64,000 nucleotides of DNA from positions 246,889,502-246,953,501 of the forward strand of contig NC_081409.1 of NCBI RefSeq assembly GCF_030272615.1, written 5' to 3'. The notes below the pieces were generated by a model, which saw nothing but the letters and a program-made list of their open reading frames with translations, was not told where the DNA came from and made no database searches. Shown here piece by piece: positions 31,260-42,279 of the stretch (the first letter of the stretch is position 1; each line of letters starts with the position of its first letter). The DNA comes from Cryptomeria japonica. Taxonomy: Eukaryota; Streptophyta; Pinopsida; Cupressales; Cupressaceae. Position numbers and translations under genes: made by a program.

Positions 31260-31993
31260 CAACGAAGAAGAGTACCATCGAGACCTCGACGATACAAAGT
31301 ATCAGCGGTAAGGGTGTAACGGGCAGCTTGTCGGATAAAGTTACGTTTTTGGTTACGGGATTGGTCAATGGGTAAGATATTATGCTTGAGGTAGTCGTAT
31401 ATTGGTCCATATAGCGGAGAATCTGAACCAGTCAAGGCATAGATAACATGGGATTCAGAGTGGTCATAGGCGGGGGAGAACAGTTGCTTTACCAGGAACT
31501 CATAACGACTCTGTTGCTCAGGAATTTGTAGTAGTGAAGTGATTGTAGCCATTGCATCAGCTGCTTTGTTGTTCAACCTTGGTATTTGTTCGAAGGTGAT
31601 GTGCACAAAATACTGTTTGAAGTCATCCACCATTCGTTTGTAAGGTAGTAGCTTGTCGTCCTTTGTCTGATAGTTGTTATTGATTTGATTAATGACCAGT
31701 TGTGAGTCTCCATAGACTTTTAACTCTGTGATTTTCCATTCTACGGCCATTTTGATGCCTATGACCAGTGCTTCATATTCAGCCACATTATTTGTGCATG
31801 GAAACATAAGTCTGTATGATTTTGGCATAGTGTGTCCTTCAGGAGTGATGAACAGAATGCCGACACCTGAACCATGTTGAGTATAGGATGCGTCAAAGTA
31901 TAGGGTCCATTGTTTAGTAGAAAGAGTGAGTACATCCCTGTCTGGAAATTCAACCTCCATGGTTTGTTTGCCTGGTAGCGGTGCTTCGGTCAA
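31260..31993 (-). pseudogene. Archaeal-type RNase H (aRNH), inner Tat
   Basis: The frame gives LYFDASYTQHGSGVG, NNVAEYEALVIG, VYGDSQLVINQINNN and NKAADAMATI, which is the complete D-E-D-D set of the archaeal-type RNase H fold. It lies between RT-RNase H and integrase, the hallmark of plant Tat elements. The C-terminal part leads into the integrase zinc region (ALHELHEGICGTHSSG near 31200-31240). Confidence 0.88.
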
Positions 31994-32049
31994 CTGATCT
32001 GCAATTGCTTGTCCTTTGATGGCTCATCTTTCTGTGTATTGGATGTCGA

Positions 32050-33919
32050 GTTCACTAAGAATCATGACCCATTTAGCCAATCAGCCTGTAAGAGCAGCCT
32101 TGCTGATTAGATATTTGAGAGGATCAATTTTCGCAACTAGCTTAATGGTGTGTGCTAGCATGTAATGTCGGAACTTCTGAGATGCAAAGACCACTGTTAG
32201 GCAAGCCTTTTCAATAAATGTATAGTTGAGCTCATAGCCATTCAATGTTCTACTGATGTAGCATATGGCGCGTTCCTTTCCTTGTTGATCTTCTTGTGCC
32301 AATAACGCCCCCAGTGAAATATCTGTTGTTGAGATATATAGAATAAGTGGCTTTCCGGCGACTGGTGGTACTAGAACTAGTGGATTCATCAGGTACTGTT
32401 TGATTTGATAAAAAGATTCTGCACACTTAGCCTCCCATTTGAATGGTACATTTTTGTGTAGCAAATGGTTAAATGGTAGACTTTTATCTGCTAGCTGAGC
32501 TATGAATCACCGGATTGATTGAAGTCATCCCTGTAGAGATCTGAGTTGACTGATATTCCGTGGTGGTGGCATTTCCATAATGGCTTGTACCTTTGCTGGA
32601 TCAACTTCAATACCCTTAGCTGAGACTATGTAGCCTAGTAACTTGCCTGATGTAACCCCGAAGACACACTTCTTAGGGTTAAGCCTGACTTGGAATTTCT
32701 CCAATCGATCAAAGATTTTTGTTAGGATGCCAAGATGTTCTACTCTAGTGAAGGACTTAGCTAGTAAGTCATCCACATAGTCTTCCATAAATGTGTGCAT
32801 CATGTCATGGAATATTGTGGTCATTTCTCTTTGATAAGTGGCCCTTGCATTTTTTAAGCCAAAAGGAATGACATTCCAATAGTACGTCCCCCAAGGATAG
32901 GTGAATGCTGTTTTATCTTGATCTTCAGGAGCTATCTTGATTTGGTTATAGCCTGAGAAACCATCCATTAGTGAGAGCATTGCATGGCTTGCTGTGAGAT
33001 CTACAATTATGTTGATACTTGGCAGAGGAAAGTCATATTTGGGACAAGCTTTGTTGATGTCTCTGAAGTCAGTGCATATTATGATACTACCATCCGGTTT
33101 TGATACTAGAACGATATTGGATATCCACTCTGCATAGTCAATGGGTCGGATGAATCCGACGTCTAATAATTTTTTTAGTTCAGTTTTGACCATGAGTGCC
33201 ACCTGTGGATTCATCTTTCGTAGCTTTTGCTTGACTGGCTTAACTCCTGTAGAGATGAACAAGTGATGCATGATTAAGTGTGGATCTACTCCGGGCATAT
33301 CAGCATATGACCAAGCAAAGTTGATTTGCTGTTCTTTAAAGAAGATGATGAATGCCGATCTTTCTTCCTCTGTCAGAGATTCTGCAAGATGTATATTTCT
33401 GGCTGCTTCTGTGGTACCAATGTTGATTGATTGAGTAGGCTCAATCAATATGGGCGATCGCTCATGAAAGTGTTCAGGAAGAGTGTCAAGTCTCCCATCA
33501 TTAGGTGCCTTAAAAAGGTTTTCACCCTCCGATGCATCCTTTATTTTTACTTTTTTATGATCTAGAGCTGCCATTGACTGGTTTTCAGCATTAGATTCGT
33601 TATTTGATGCATTTTTGCGACTGAGAGACTTGGCACTCCCTGATTGACAGATATCATTATTTCGTTCACTGGTAGAGTTTGTTTCCAGATTTACGGTACA
33701 TAGGTAATGGACAATAGATGCATCATCTGGGAAAATAGGTATATCATTTGTTTCCAGTTCGTCCCAGTTGATGAGGTCAGGAAAGACAAGTGGTAAGGAA
33801 TCGTTGGGTGGATCAAGTTCGGCTACCGTAAGTGTTAGGATAGATTTTTCATGGTGATGGGTCTTGGGTTTAAAGAAATTTAAGATTTCATCGAGGTCCT
33901 CGATGGTATCATCTTCCAC
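32050..33919 (-). pseudogene. Reverse transcriptase and RNase H, inner Tat
   Basis: The 464-codon stretch 33919-32525 holds an acidic linker, then RT blocks KKLLDVGFIRPIDYAEWIS, CTDFRDINKACP, SLMDGFSGYNQIKIA, IPFGLKNARATYQREM, MEDYVDDLLAKSF and LLGYIVSAKGIEV. All three catalytic Asp are present. A TGA at 32525 (outer copy: CGA, Arg) separates the thumb. RNase H continues with LLHKNVPFKWE, LYISTTDISLGALLAQED and LNYTFIEKACLTV to a TGA at 32081 (outer copy: Arg). Both stops look like single transitions in an otherwise well-kept enzyme. Confidence 0.93.
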
Positions 33920-34440
33920 ATAGACTTGTTCATAATGTTTCTGTTCACTTTCCTGAGCGTCATAGATATTTTGCGGTCCAAATTCAAGAGGTCTATCCTC
34001 TACGTTATGTTCTTCCTGAGAAAGGGATATAGAATCAGTATCATCCAGGATATCAGTAGTAGCATTGGAGCAGGTACCCCACTCATATTCATTGGAATCT
34101 ATCTCTAGGCATCATCCCAGATTCTATCTGTGCTGTAAATAGGTGTGTTGTATGGTGAAAACAAATCTTTGATGATAGATACCATCTTGATGGTTTTTGT
34201 AGATTCTGTATCAGATCCGTCTTCTACTTGCTGGATTTGTTCATAGACTGTGCTTCTTCGGGGAGGAATAATAGTATTTGAAGATGTCCTAATTTGTTCT
34301 TGAGATATTGGTGTTTGAATATGAGCTACTGCTGTGGATAGGGCCTTTTTGTGACTTAGAAGTTTTTCCTGATGTAACTTCTGATCTTGACGTTCCCATG
34401 CCTTGCGGATTGTTTCTGCTAGTTCAAAAAGTGCTTCTTG

Positions 34441-35163
34441 CTAGGATTCTTCTTTGTACGGTGTCTTTACTTTCCATTGAGGTTTGATAGGTAGGTGAGG
34501 CGGCCGCTTCAATAGGAACGTGAGTTTAGAACCCAATCCTGCTTTGTTTCTGCTAGGTTGTGAAGGAAGATCTATAGGTTCAATGACTCCTTCTTTGCGT
34601 TTGCCAATGGGTCCTTTACCGTCATATCCCATTTGCTTCATGATTAAGTAGCCTTTTCCATACATGTGTGTTGGTAGAACAATGTCCAGAGTAGCTGCTC
34701 TATGATTTTCTTCTTCATCTTTGTATAACCAGCTAAGAATATCTTTGTCTTCTGATTCATGTGCTAGAGTACCCAATTGGATGAAGGTACCATCAAATTT
34801 AGTGATGGGCTGAGTAGCCAGTTGTGTTGATGTAGTAGGCAAACCATGCGATCTAGGTGAGGTTGGCAATTTTTCCAAACATAAAGGCTCCAAAGAGTAT
34901 TCTCCCATGCCTTGGTCTTTGATTTGCATTTTCTGCTTGAAGTCTCCCCATAAGGAGTTGGATTTTGCTGTGTATGGATCTGATGTTGAAGATTGCTGCT
35001 TTTCTCTATTATGAGGAACCAAACTGTCCTGGGCTGCCCCCATTGCATTGCAATGTTGAAATGGATTATGATCAACAGATATGGAGATTTCTTGTCCATC
35101 ATAAGGAAACTTGACACACTGGTGATATGTAGAAGGGACTGCTTGCATTTCATGTATCCAGGG
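34441..35163 (-). CDS. Protease-distal segment with G-patch domain, inner Tat
   Basis: This 235-codon open segment follows the protease stop without frame change, so it belongs to the same polyprotein. Residues about 163-208 form a G-patch: GKGYLIMKQMGYDGKGPIGK, GVIEPIDLP, then NKAGLGS (plus-strand 34528-34668). G-patches are glycine-rich nucleic-acid-binding motifs; placement behind a retroelement protease recalls betaretroviral protease. A SWLYKDEEE segment precedes it. It ends at TAG 34441, before QEALFELAE, probably an original Gln. Conserved with 15744-16259. Confidence 0.7.
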   Translation of the reverse strand, partial: PWIHEMQAVPSTYHQCVKFPYDGQEISISVDHNPFQHCNAMGAAQDSLVPHNREKQQSSTSDPYTAKSNSLWGDFKQKMQIKDQGMGEYSLEPLCLEKLPTSPRSHGLPTTSTQLATQPITKFDGTFIQLGTLAHESEDKDILSWLYKDEEENHRAATLDIVLPTHMYGKGYLIMKQMGYDGKGPIGKRKEGVIEPIDLPSQPSRNKAGLGSKLTFLLKRPPHLPIKPQWKVKTPYKEES

Positions 35164-35419
35164 TCATCCTAACAAAATATTGTAGGTTAGATCAATATCT
35201 AAGACTTGACAAATAGTATCCTTTTGTACTGGGCCTACTTGAATAGGTAATATTACTGTGCCTTTAGAGGACCGCTCTTCATCATCATATGCTTTTATGG
35301 TAATCTTTTTGCAAGGATCAATAGATTCTTCTGAGAAGCCTAATGCATGGATAAGCTTTAAAGTACAGACATTAAGGCCGACTCCTCCATCTATTAGGAC
35401 TCTCTTGACTCGGTTTTTG
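35164..35419 (-). pseudogene. Aspartic protease, inner Tat
   Basis: The active-site strand is VKRVLIDGGVGLNVCTL near 35400; the flap and second strand follow (KITIKAYDDEERSSKG, VLDIDLTYNILLG). The next codon is TGA at 35164, before PWIHEM, where Arg is expected in this family. The domain is in frame with gag and would process the polyprotein. The DGG active site instead of DSG/DTG is shared with the outer element. Confidence 0.8.
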
Positions 35420-37626
35420 CAAACAATGACTTCAATATGGAGAGGGGTATTATGCGGATGACTCAATGAGGTATTTTCATGCTCTGAGAAGGTGAGGTTA
35501 TGAGGTCCTGTCATATGGGCGACCATGGCTTGAAATCTGTCTATATCCAGATTTTGAGGTACATTTGTTTCCAATAATGCTTGCTCCAATATGTCTTTGT
35601 GCTTGGGTGATAGTTTCAATAATTCCAGGATGGATATCTGAGCTGGAGTCTTGCGTAGTTTGTTAACCAAGTCATATTGGATTTTAGGTGTGGTAGTTGT
35701 AGGTGCAGTATGTCCTTTCAAGACGTATTTCTGAGTGTGGGTTGTTACATTGACAGATTCATGATCACGCTGATCTCGGATGGTGATGACATTTACTTGA
35801 TGATCTTCAGCTGATATATGGTTGATAGTGTTATTGTAGATGTGATTAATACAAGCTCCATGTATATCATCTGAAGTAGATGCTCCATCTTTGTTGTAAT
35901 TTGGGAGAGGATTTTTAAAGGCTCTATGATCACCATTTGTTTCGAGACCATCGACCGTTAAATCACCTCGATCAATCATGTCCTGTATTATATGTTTCAA
36001 TCTCATGCATTCGTTTGTTCTATGACCTTTGTTGCGATGGAAATCACAATAGTGTGAATCATTCCACCAAGGTGGTTTGATTGGGGGTTCATAATTGTTG
36101 AGTGGTGGTAAAGAAAGAACCTTGTTTGCCAAAAGTTCTTTGAATGCAGATTCTAGTGATTGTCCCAGTGGTGTGAAGATACGCTTTTGGAAATTGTTTG
36201 TGTTGTTGTGTGGATTGTTGTTAGGTCCTGGATTCATGTTTTTGCCTTGATTATCGTTGGTGTTGTTTGTGTTGAATTGTCCTTGATCAGTGTTTTGCGC
36301 ATACGTGTTAGCACTGGGAGTAGCATTTTTAGCATTTTTCGTGTTCTGAGGATTTCCAGATAATGCAAGCACTGGTTGTTTCGATTTAGGATCATGTGGT
36401 TCGTTGTTGCCTTCGTTTTTGTTTCGAGTCCAAAATTGAGATTTGTCAAAGTTGGTGTTGTTTTGGTTATTGTAGTTTGATGAATTTGTTCCTTCCTTGT
36501 AGAATTTGAGTGTTCCCTTTTTGACACATGCTTCCTCCACTTGAATGCCATTTTCAATCAATTTAGTGAAAGATGGTATGCATTGAAGTTTGAGTCTATA
36601 ACTCATTTCGCCATTCAAGTTATCAATGAAGATTTCCATTTTTTCCTTTTCAGGAATATCTCAAGGATATCTGGAGACCATGCGTCTCCAGCGTTGAAGA
36701 AATGCCATGAATGTTTCATTGTTCTTTTGTTTGGTGTTGCAAACATCTAGCATGGTTATGGCATGTTGGATGTTGTAGGAATAGTGGGTTATGAATTTGT
36801 TAACCAATTCATCAAATGATCTAACAGGCGGCAAAATTTTGGATAACCATTCCATAGTTTGCCCTCCCAAGCTTCTGGGGAATAACCTCATCAAATAGGT
36901 GTCATCATGAGCAAATTCCAGGCTCAGTGTGCAAAATTATCGAACATGATCTCTGGGATCACTTTTCCCATCATATTTATCAAATTTGGGAATGTCGGAG
37001 TTTGGAGGAAAAGGCACCATGTTCAAGCTTCTGTCAAATGGATGAGGACAGATTTCGTTTAAAGAGTACCGCACTGTTGTCCCTTGTTGCATATCCTGTA
37101 TTTGCCTTTGCAACATTTGCATTTGTTGAGTAAGAGCAATCAAGGGTGCATTGTCTTGCCGAGGAAAAAGTTCTTGCCTTGTATTGGTTCTCTGCTGAAA
37201 TGGAGTGGTAAATGGTATATGTTGCTCTGGTGTTTCTAGTTCAGGTATATGCATTTCTGGTATGCGTTGTTCTGGAATGTGTTGTTCAAAGTTATGTTGT
37301 TCAGGTATGTGAGTTTCTTCTTCTCGGTTTTGATCTTGAGATGCATATTATCGAGATCCAGTTTGAAAAGGATTTGGGTCAAAATCTTCAGGAAGTTTAA
37401 CGCCCTTGCTTGTGAGCATCAACAGATATTTTTCCTTGTCATTTTCCATGAGCTTTTCGACAAGTTTTTGGAAGGAGGGATTTACTTGACATTCTCGAAG
37501 AAGGGCTTCAGTAATTTTAGGTTCTTCTACAGGCAGAACTTCAAAAGGATTTGATAATCTGCTATTCATACTTGATTTTGCATGTGCCTCGCTTTGTTTG
37601 TCTCGTTGAGAGCGAGTAATAGGCAT
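35420..37626 (-). pseudogene. Gag polyprotein, inner Tat
   Basis: The start MPITRSQRDK at 37626 is chosen because it matches the outer copy. The gag core spans about 37060-36600 (MRLFPRSLGGQTMEWLSKIL, FMAFLQRWRRMVSRYP). An Asn/Gln/Thr-rich linker and a zinc-knuckle-like CDFHRNKGHRTNEC (about 36010-36055) follow. Stops lie at 37348 (TAA), 36937 (TAA) and 36661 (TGA where the outer copy has Arg). The product would coat element RNA in the particle. Mostly readable but not translatable in one piece. Confidence 0.88.
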
Positions 37627-38474
37627 TTTAATAGAAGCTTTCAGTGATGAAAGGTACAAAAACCTCCTCAATGTGTTGCGCGGGCGTTGGTGGTTCTGGT
37701 CGAGATGTGTTATATGTGATGCACTCATCGGGCAAGAATGCTGGATTGATTTTTCCGCCCCAGTTTATAGTTTGATTAAAAGCAGACTTTTGACAGTATG
37801 CTCTTGTCTTCAAGGGTTCCTTGTCAAATTCGCTAGATTTGTTTTGGATATAACGTTTGACGTGATGAAGGAATACCTAATGAGATTTGAAGAGTTGATG
37901 ATTGATGTATAAAAACTTATTTCGCTTGATGAATTTGGAAAAACTAGGTTGTTGTTTCTTCAACGTGATGTTACGATAGAGGTTCTTTCTTCTCAGAATA
38001 AGGGGATTAGTCATGCAAGAGTGATCAATGAATTCCTTTGATTGGTTTGGATTCAGTTGATTCTTGTTTTGAAAATTTCAAATCTTACTTTATTAGAGTG
38101 AAGGCTGCCCCTTCACGATAAAGTGTGTCAAATGATATGGATAAAAGCTTCCCGATCTGGAAACTAGATTTGACGATTTGAGAATTTTAAAGAAGTGTTT
38201 TGAGATAGAAATCCGTAAGATGGTAAAGGATTTTGATGACACTGATGATAAAAATTTTCCGGATTATGATAGGAGAGACATCCTCTATTGTGCGATTTGT
38301 TTCGGATTTGGACAACTTTGTTTAACACAAATTTAGCTTGAGAAAAGTTTTTAATAGTTTGTTTTTGTCTCTCCGGTTTGATAAAAGATGATTTTTTGAT
38401 GAAAAAAAGTCTTTAAAATGTTTTTGAAATTTTCAAAAATTTTTAGTTTTGGAATTCTCTGTTTTTTGGCCTTA

Positions 38475-39130
38475 GTCACGCGCTAAAACAGAGTTTACAT
38501 GCGCTACTGAATTTACCTGATGCACTAAAGGAATGAGCACATGTGCTAATGTGCCCCAAGATACGCGCTAAAATTTGGATTTTGGAAATTTTTTGTTTTA
38601 ACTGGTGAAAAATCTATGCGCTAGACTGGGCTTCAAATGCGCCAACTGTTGGAGTATATGCACTACAATATGGTTTCTACGTGCTAAGATGTTTCTTCCA
38701 CGCGCTAAATTTAGGTCTGTTGAAATTTGTTGTTGAATTTTTTTGAAAAAGTTACGCACTACACTGGGCCTGATACGCACTAGCTGTTTGAGTAGATGCG
38801 CTAATTTATGTATGCTACGCGCTAGGATGTGGCTGCCACGCACTAAAAGTAGGATTGTTGAAAATGGCTATTGAATTTTTCGAAAAAGTTAGGCGCTACA
38901 CTGGGCTTGTGAAGCGCTAACTGTTTTTCTTTATGCGCTAATCTTTGGTTCCTACGCGCTAAGAGGTCACTGCGACATGCTAGACTGTGTTGTGGATGCG
39001 CTAAAGGATTGTATATTGGTTTGCCTAATGATAAAACGCTACTATTTTAATTCCACGTGCTAATTTGAGGCTTGGATGCGCTAGCAAAAGTCTTCTACGC
39101 GCTAATATGTTGTTCTGATGCGCTAGACTG
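38475..39130 (-). repeat. TTAGCGCA repeat cluster in gag-pol leader (proximal)
   Basis: On the plus strand ATGCGCTA/ACGCGCTA recurs about every 20-30 bases; in the sense of the gag-pol transcript it reads TAGCGCAT/TAGCGCGT. The spacers between words differ, so this is a periodic word rather than a simple tandem repeat. Confidence 0.85.
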
Positions 39131-39404
39131 CTCTGATTTTTTGGTTTGGGTGTTTTCTTGAGATTTTTGATTTTTGTTGAGAATTTTTCAAGTGCGATGG
39201 ATGATTTTTTGAAGTAATAAATGCAAGCACGGCACAAAAAGTACAACCATTTTGCCTAATCTAACAAAAAGTGTATGTTCTGCGAGGATGTGTTCAAATC
39301 CCCAATGTTTTAACAGGTTTGGATACAAGTAATACACTTTAGAAAAACTCTTTATTCAAGGGTAATAAATAACATCATAGCCCACTAGTCTCGATACTCC
39401 GTCA

Positions 39405-39450
39405 GCTCAAACAGCTGTGTCACCCCCTAGGGGGCGCCCATTTTTTTGCC
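39405..39450 (-). promoter_or_regulatory. Conserved palindromic leader block, possible dimer/packaging site
   Basis: The 12-bp palindrome CCCCCTAGGGGG (39423-39434) overlaps GGGCGCCC (39432-39439) in a stretch nearly identical to 19757-19800 of the much older outer element, including TTTTTTTGCC after it. Self-complementary GC loops in a retroelement leader are typical of RNA dimerisation or packaging signals; that function is inference. Confidence 0.55.
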
Positions 39451-40311
39451 TTTTGCCAGAAGTTAACCCAAAGTGAATTGCTTCACAGTTGAGTAGTTAT
39501 CTTGGGAGATATATGGTGAGTAATCTTGGGGGTGGATTCTTCCCCACCCTTGCACTATGATGTTACAAATGTTTTGTTACTGACTCGGTTCAAAGCTTCT
39601 AATTTTATGGTTCGTTATCAGGCTTTTTGTTCGGCTGTCAGTGATAAACTCCCTCAGGAGGCTTCCCAACCTTTAGAACAAAGGCTTTACGTATCTCGAG
39701 GATACTGGGGGAAGGCTAATCACTGTGCGCAACCATTGAAAAGGATTTTCGTCACTTTCCACATTTGATTATAGTGGGCTGGAATTCTTGGCGTCAAAGT
39801 CGTTCCCCACTTAGGTCATTCCCTTCACACCGGCCATAAACGGATTTAAGAGTTGATTGCAACTCCTCGGGAAGGCAGGCCTGCTAAAGGATTTATTGCT
39901 TGAATGAAATAAAGCTGTAAGAATGGTCTGGATTTTTGATCACCCAGTTAAGGGGAGAGCATATTCCTACCACTTCCGAGACAGAGCAATCAATTGTATT
40001 TTATCCTTGCAAATCAGTGATTTTGCTAAAATCTATGTGGAGATGTTGCTCCACAAAACATGATGTTCATTTTTATCTGGGCAAATCAATGATTCTCTAA
40101 TTTTATGAAAGGGAAATGGTCAACAAAGCAAATGTTCAATTTTGAGGTCAACAAAAGAAATCGATTTACAAACGAAAAGCATCCCCGCTCCACCTGCAAG
40201 AAATTATCAGAATCCTGCAAGCAAACAAAAAATTTGTTAACTGATTTGGTGGACTTCCCCAAGTCTAAAATTTCTTTTTCAGTTACAATGTTAAAATTTC
40301 GCTTTGTCTAT

Positions 40312-40720
40312 TATGCGCTACAGAATGGCTTTGACGTGCTACAATAGAGACTGGATGCGCTACAACTATTGTCCGATGCGCTATATTGTTCAATAAATGC
40401 GCTATTCTGTAAGTTCGAAGCGCTGTTCTGTGGTTTTGCTGAGACCTGCAAGAAAATTTTGAATTTGATATGCTAATGTTTGAATTGCACGCGCTGAATG
40501 ATAGACTATAAGCGCTGAACTATGAATCTTATGCACTATTCTGGTGATTGGCTGCGCTATTCTGTGATTTGCCCGCATTGAGACCTACAGGAAAATGTTA
40601 GAAAGAGTCATGTGCTAAGATAATGTCTTCATGCGCTAAATAATAGAGCCTACGCGCTAATCAGTGAGTTGGATGCGCTACTCTGTTGATTGGATGCGCT
40701 AAACAGTGACTTGAAAGTGC
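40312..40720 (-). repeat. TTAGCGCA repeat cluster in gag-pol leader (distal)
   Basis: The same word (ATGCGCTA on the plus strand) recurs near the primer site, with spacers such as ttggatgcgctactctg. In the outer element this place holds a PPR fragment instead. Confidence 0.85.
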
Positions 40721-40780
40721 TACTTCAATTTTCCCACGTGTCTGCAAAAGAGGTTAATTTCAAAAACTGATTTGTTTCAT

Positions 40781-40805
40781 GGGTTCGGGCCCCACGGTGG
40801 CGCCA
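40781..40805 (-). other. Primer-binding site of inner Tat
   Basis: On the minus strand, four bases (TTTC) after the 5' LTR, the sequence reads TGGCGCCACCGTGGGG followed by CCCGAACC. A TGG start, a seven-base acceptor-like stretch and a GAACC T-arm-like motif are what complementarity to a tRNA 3' end would give. The outer element has TGGCACCCACCATGG at the same place. I do not assign the tRNA. Confidence 0.7.
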
Positions 40806-40809
40806 GAAA

Positions 40810-42269
40810 TGTATGCAGGAAAAGTGGGCGAATAAAACTAAATATGTGAAAATATGTTAGAATACTAGTCCACACACACACAGGACTTCTTGATGCAAGC
40901 TATGGAGTAACGTAGTGTTACTCAGCTTCCCAAGGAGGGTCCCATGGTTCTCTATCTCACAATGTCCCTCAAACCAACGTTTTTGCTCTCAGATCACTAA
41001 GCAAAATGATTTAGGGATGGCAAATATGAGAACGAGAGATGCTTTTGATTGATTTTAGTATGAGATGTGTTGTAAGCTATGTATGATGCTAAAATGGAAT
41101 AAACTAGATGATAAGATGACGAGATTAGTATGAATACTATCCTAGCATACTATATTTAGTCTATGATTGAACTAAAATGATAAAGAAGGTAATCTAAGCA
41201 TGCATATTAGTCTAATTTATGATCTAAAAGAGGCTAAATGATGAGCATATATGAAATGAAAGCTTGAAAGAATTTGAGCATAAGTGTGATGCTTCAAATT
41301 TGAAAGATGATTGTTGAGAATGGAGGAATGAGAGCTCTATTTATAGCATAAACAGGGCAATGGATGGTCAAGATTGAATGGTTTAATCAAGGGTTGAGTT
41401 TGAAAGTTGGGGATCCATGTGCACAATTGACACCAATGAAATGGTGACAAGTGTCAATATAGGATTGGGTTGAGAGAAGAGGTTGGAGGCATTAAAGGCC
41501 TGAGAAGACCTCATGGTTATCTAAAGGCTAAGGGTCAAGTCTAAGTTAGGCTTACCCACTGGATTAAGAGTTAATCCAAGGATAAACCTTTGTGCAAATG
41601 ATTAAGAGATAATCATGGTCAAAGCATTAATGGCCTGATGAGACCCTTGGGTTGGATAGAGGTTGAGTCAAAACAAATGTTTTAACCATGTGGGAAGGTT
41701 TGAATTAACCATTAATGGTTATTGGAGACTTTGGGGATTAAGTGGTTGAAGGTTGGAAGCCTTTAATGGTTTTCAAAGACTTTAAGGGTTTTAGTGGTTG
41801 AAGGTTGAAAACCTTCAATGGTTATCAAAGACTTTAAGGTTTTTGAGAAATGACTTCCCTTTGCTTAGGGATGTGACAAAATTTAGAGGAGGGTTAGGTT
41901 AATTAGAAGCGATTAGAAGATTCTAAAAGGGATTAGGAATGGGTTTGGGATTTTGTAAGTGGATGGAGGGATAATAGGATTTTATTAAATGATTTTCATT
42001 CAATTTGGTTGTAATTGAATAAATTTGATTTATTCAATTTGGGATAACTATTTAATTAAATTTGAATTTAATTAAAAGTGGATAGGGGGATTTAATTGAA
42101 TAAAATGATTTATTCATTAAATGGTATAGTGAATTTAATTTAAATAAATTGAATAATTTATTTAATTAAATAGAAGAATGTGGATAATTTAATTAAATTG
42201 GATTTGATCAAATAGAGAAATGAACATAAAATATTCATTTAGGAATGTGGTCATTTTTATACGTCTACA
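40810..42269 (-). mobile_element. 5' LTR of inner Tat
   Basis: The LTR is 1460 bp, TGTATGCAGG to TACGTCTACA, near-identical to 23746-25207. It should hold the gag-pol promoter on the minus strand. The right flank is GCTAC. Confidence 0.95.
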
Positions 42270-42279
42270 GCTACTACTC

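Larger units (their letters stand above)
37630..40780 (-). other. Long untranslated leader of inner Tat gag-pol
   Basis: About 3.1 kb lie between primer site and gag start with no coding signal on the sense strand. The leader contains the TTAGCGCA repeat clusters (40312-40720 and 38475-39130 on the plus strand as TGCGCTAA), the conserved palindromic block near 39423 and a GGGTGG...CCACCC stem near 39530. A long structured leader is usual for Tat/Ogre-type elements. Confidence 0.7.
23746..42269 (-). mobile_element. Inner Tat-lineage Ty3/gypsy retrotransposon carrying an antisense PMD gene
   Basis: An 18.5-kb minus-strand element is bounded by LTRs 40810-42269 (5') and 23746-25207 (3') and flanked by a perfect 5-bp duplication GCTAC (23741-23745 and 42270-42274). 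By eye the LTRs differ at about ten positions plus a CA-repeat length change, so insertion is recent relative to everything around it. Order on the minus strand: primer site, about 3.2-kb leader, gag, protease, G-patch ORF, RT-RNase H, aRNH, integrase, spacer, then on the opposite strand a PMD gene, polypurine tract and 3' LTR. Gag-pol has several stops, so mobility of this copy would need help in trans. Confidence 0.95.

Noticed and set aside
40781-40805. tRNA gene fragment
   Set aside because: Only a T-arm-like and acceptor-like stretch beside an LTR; no D-arm or anticodon arm. It is the primer-binding site.
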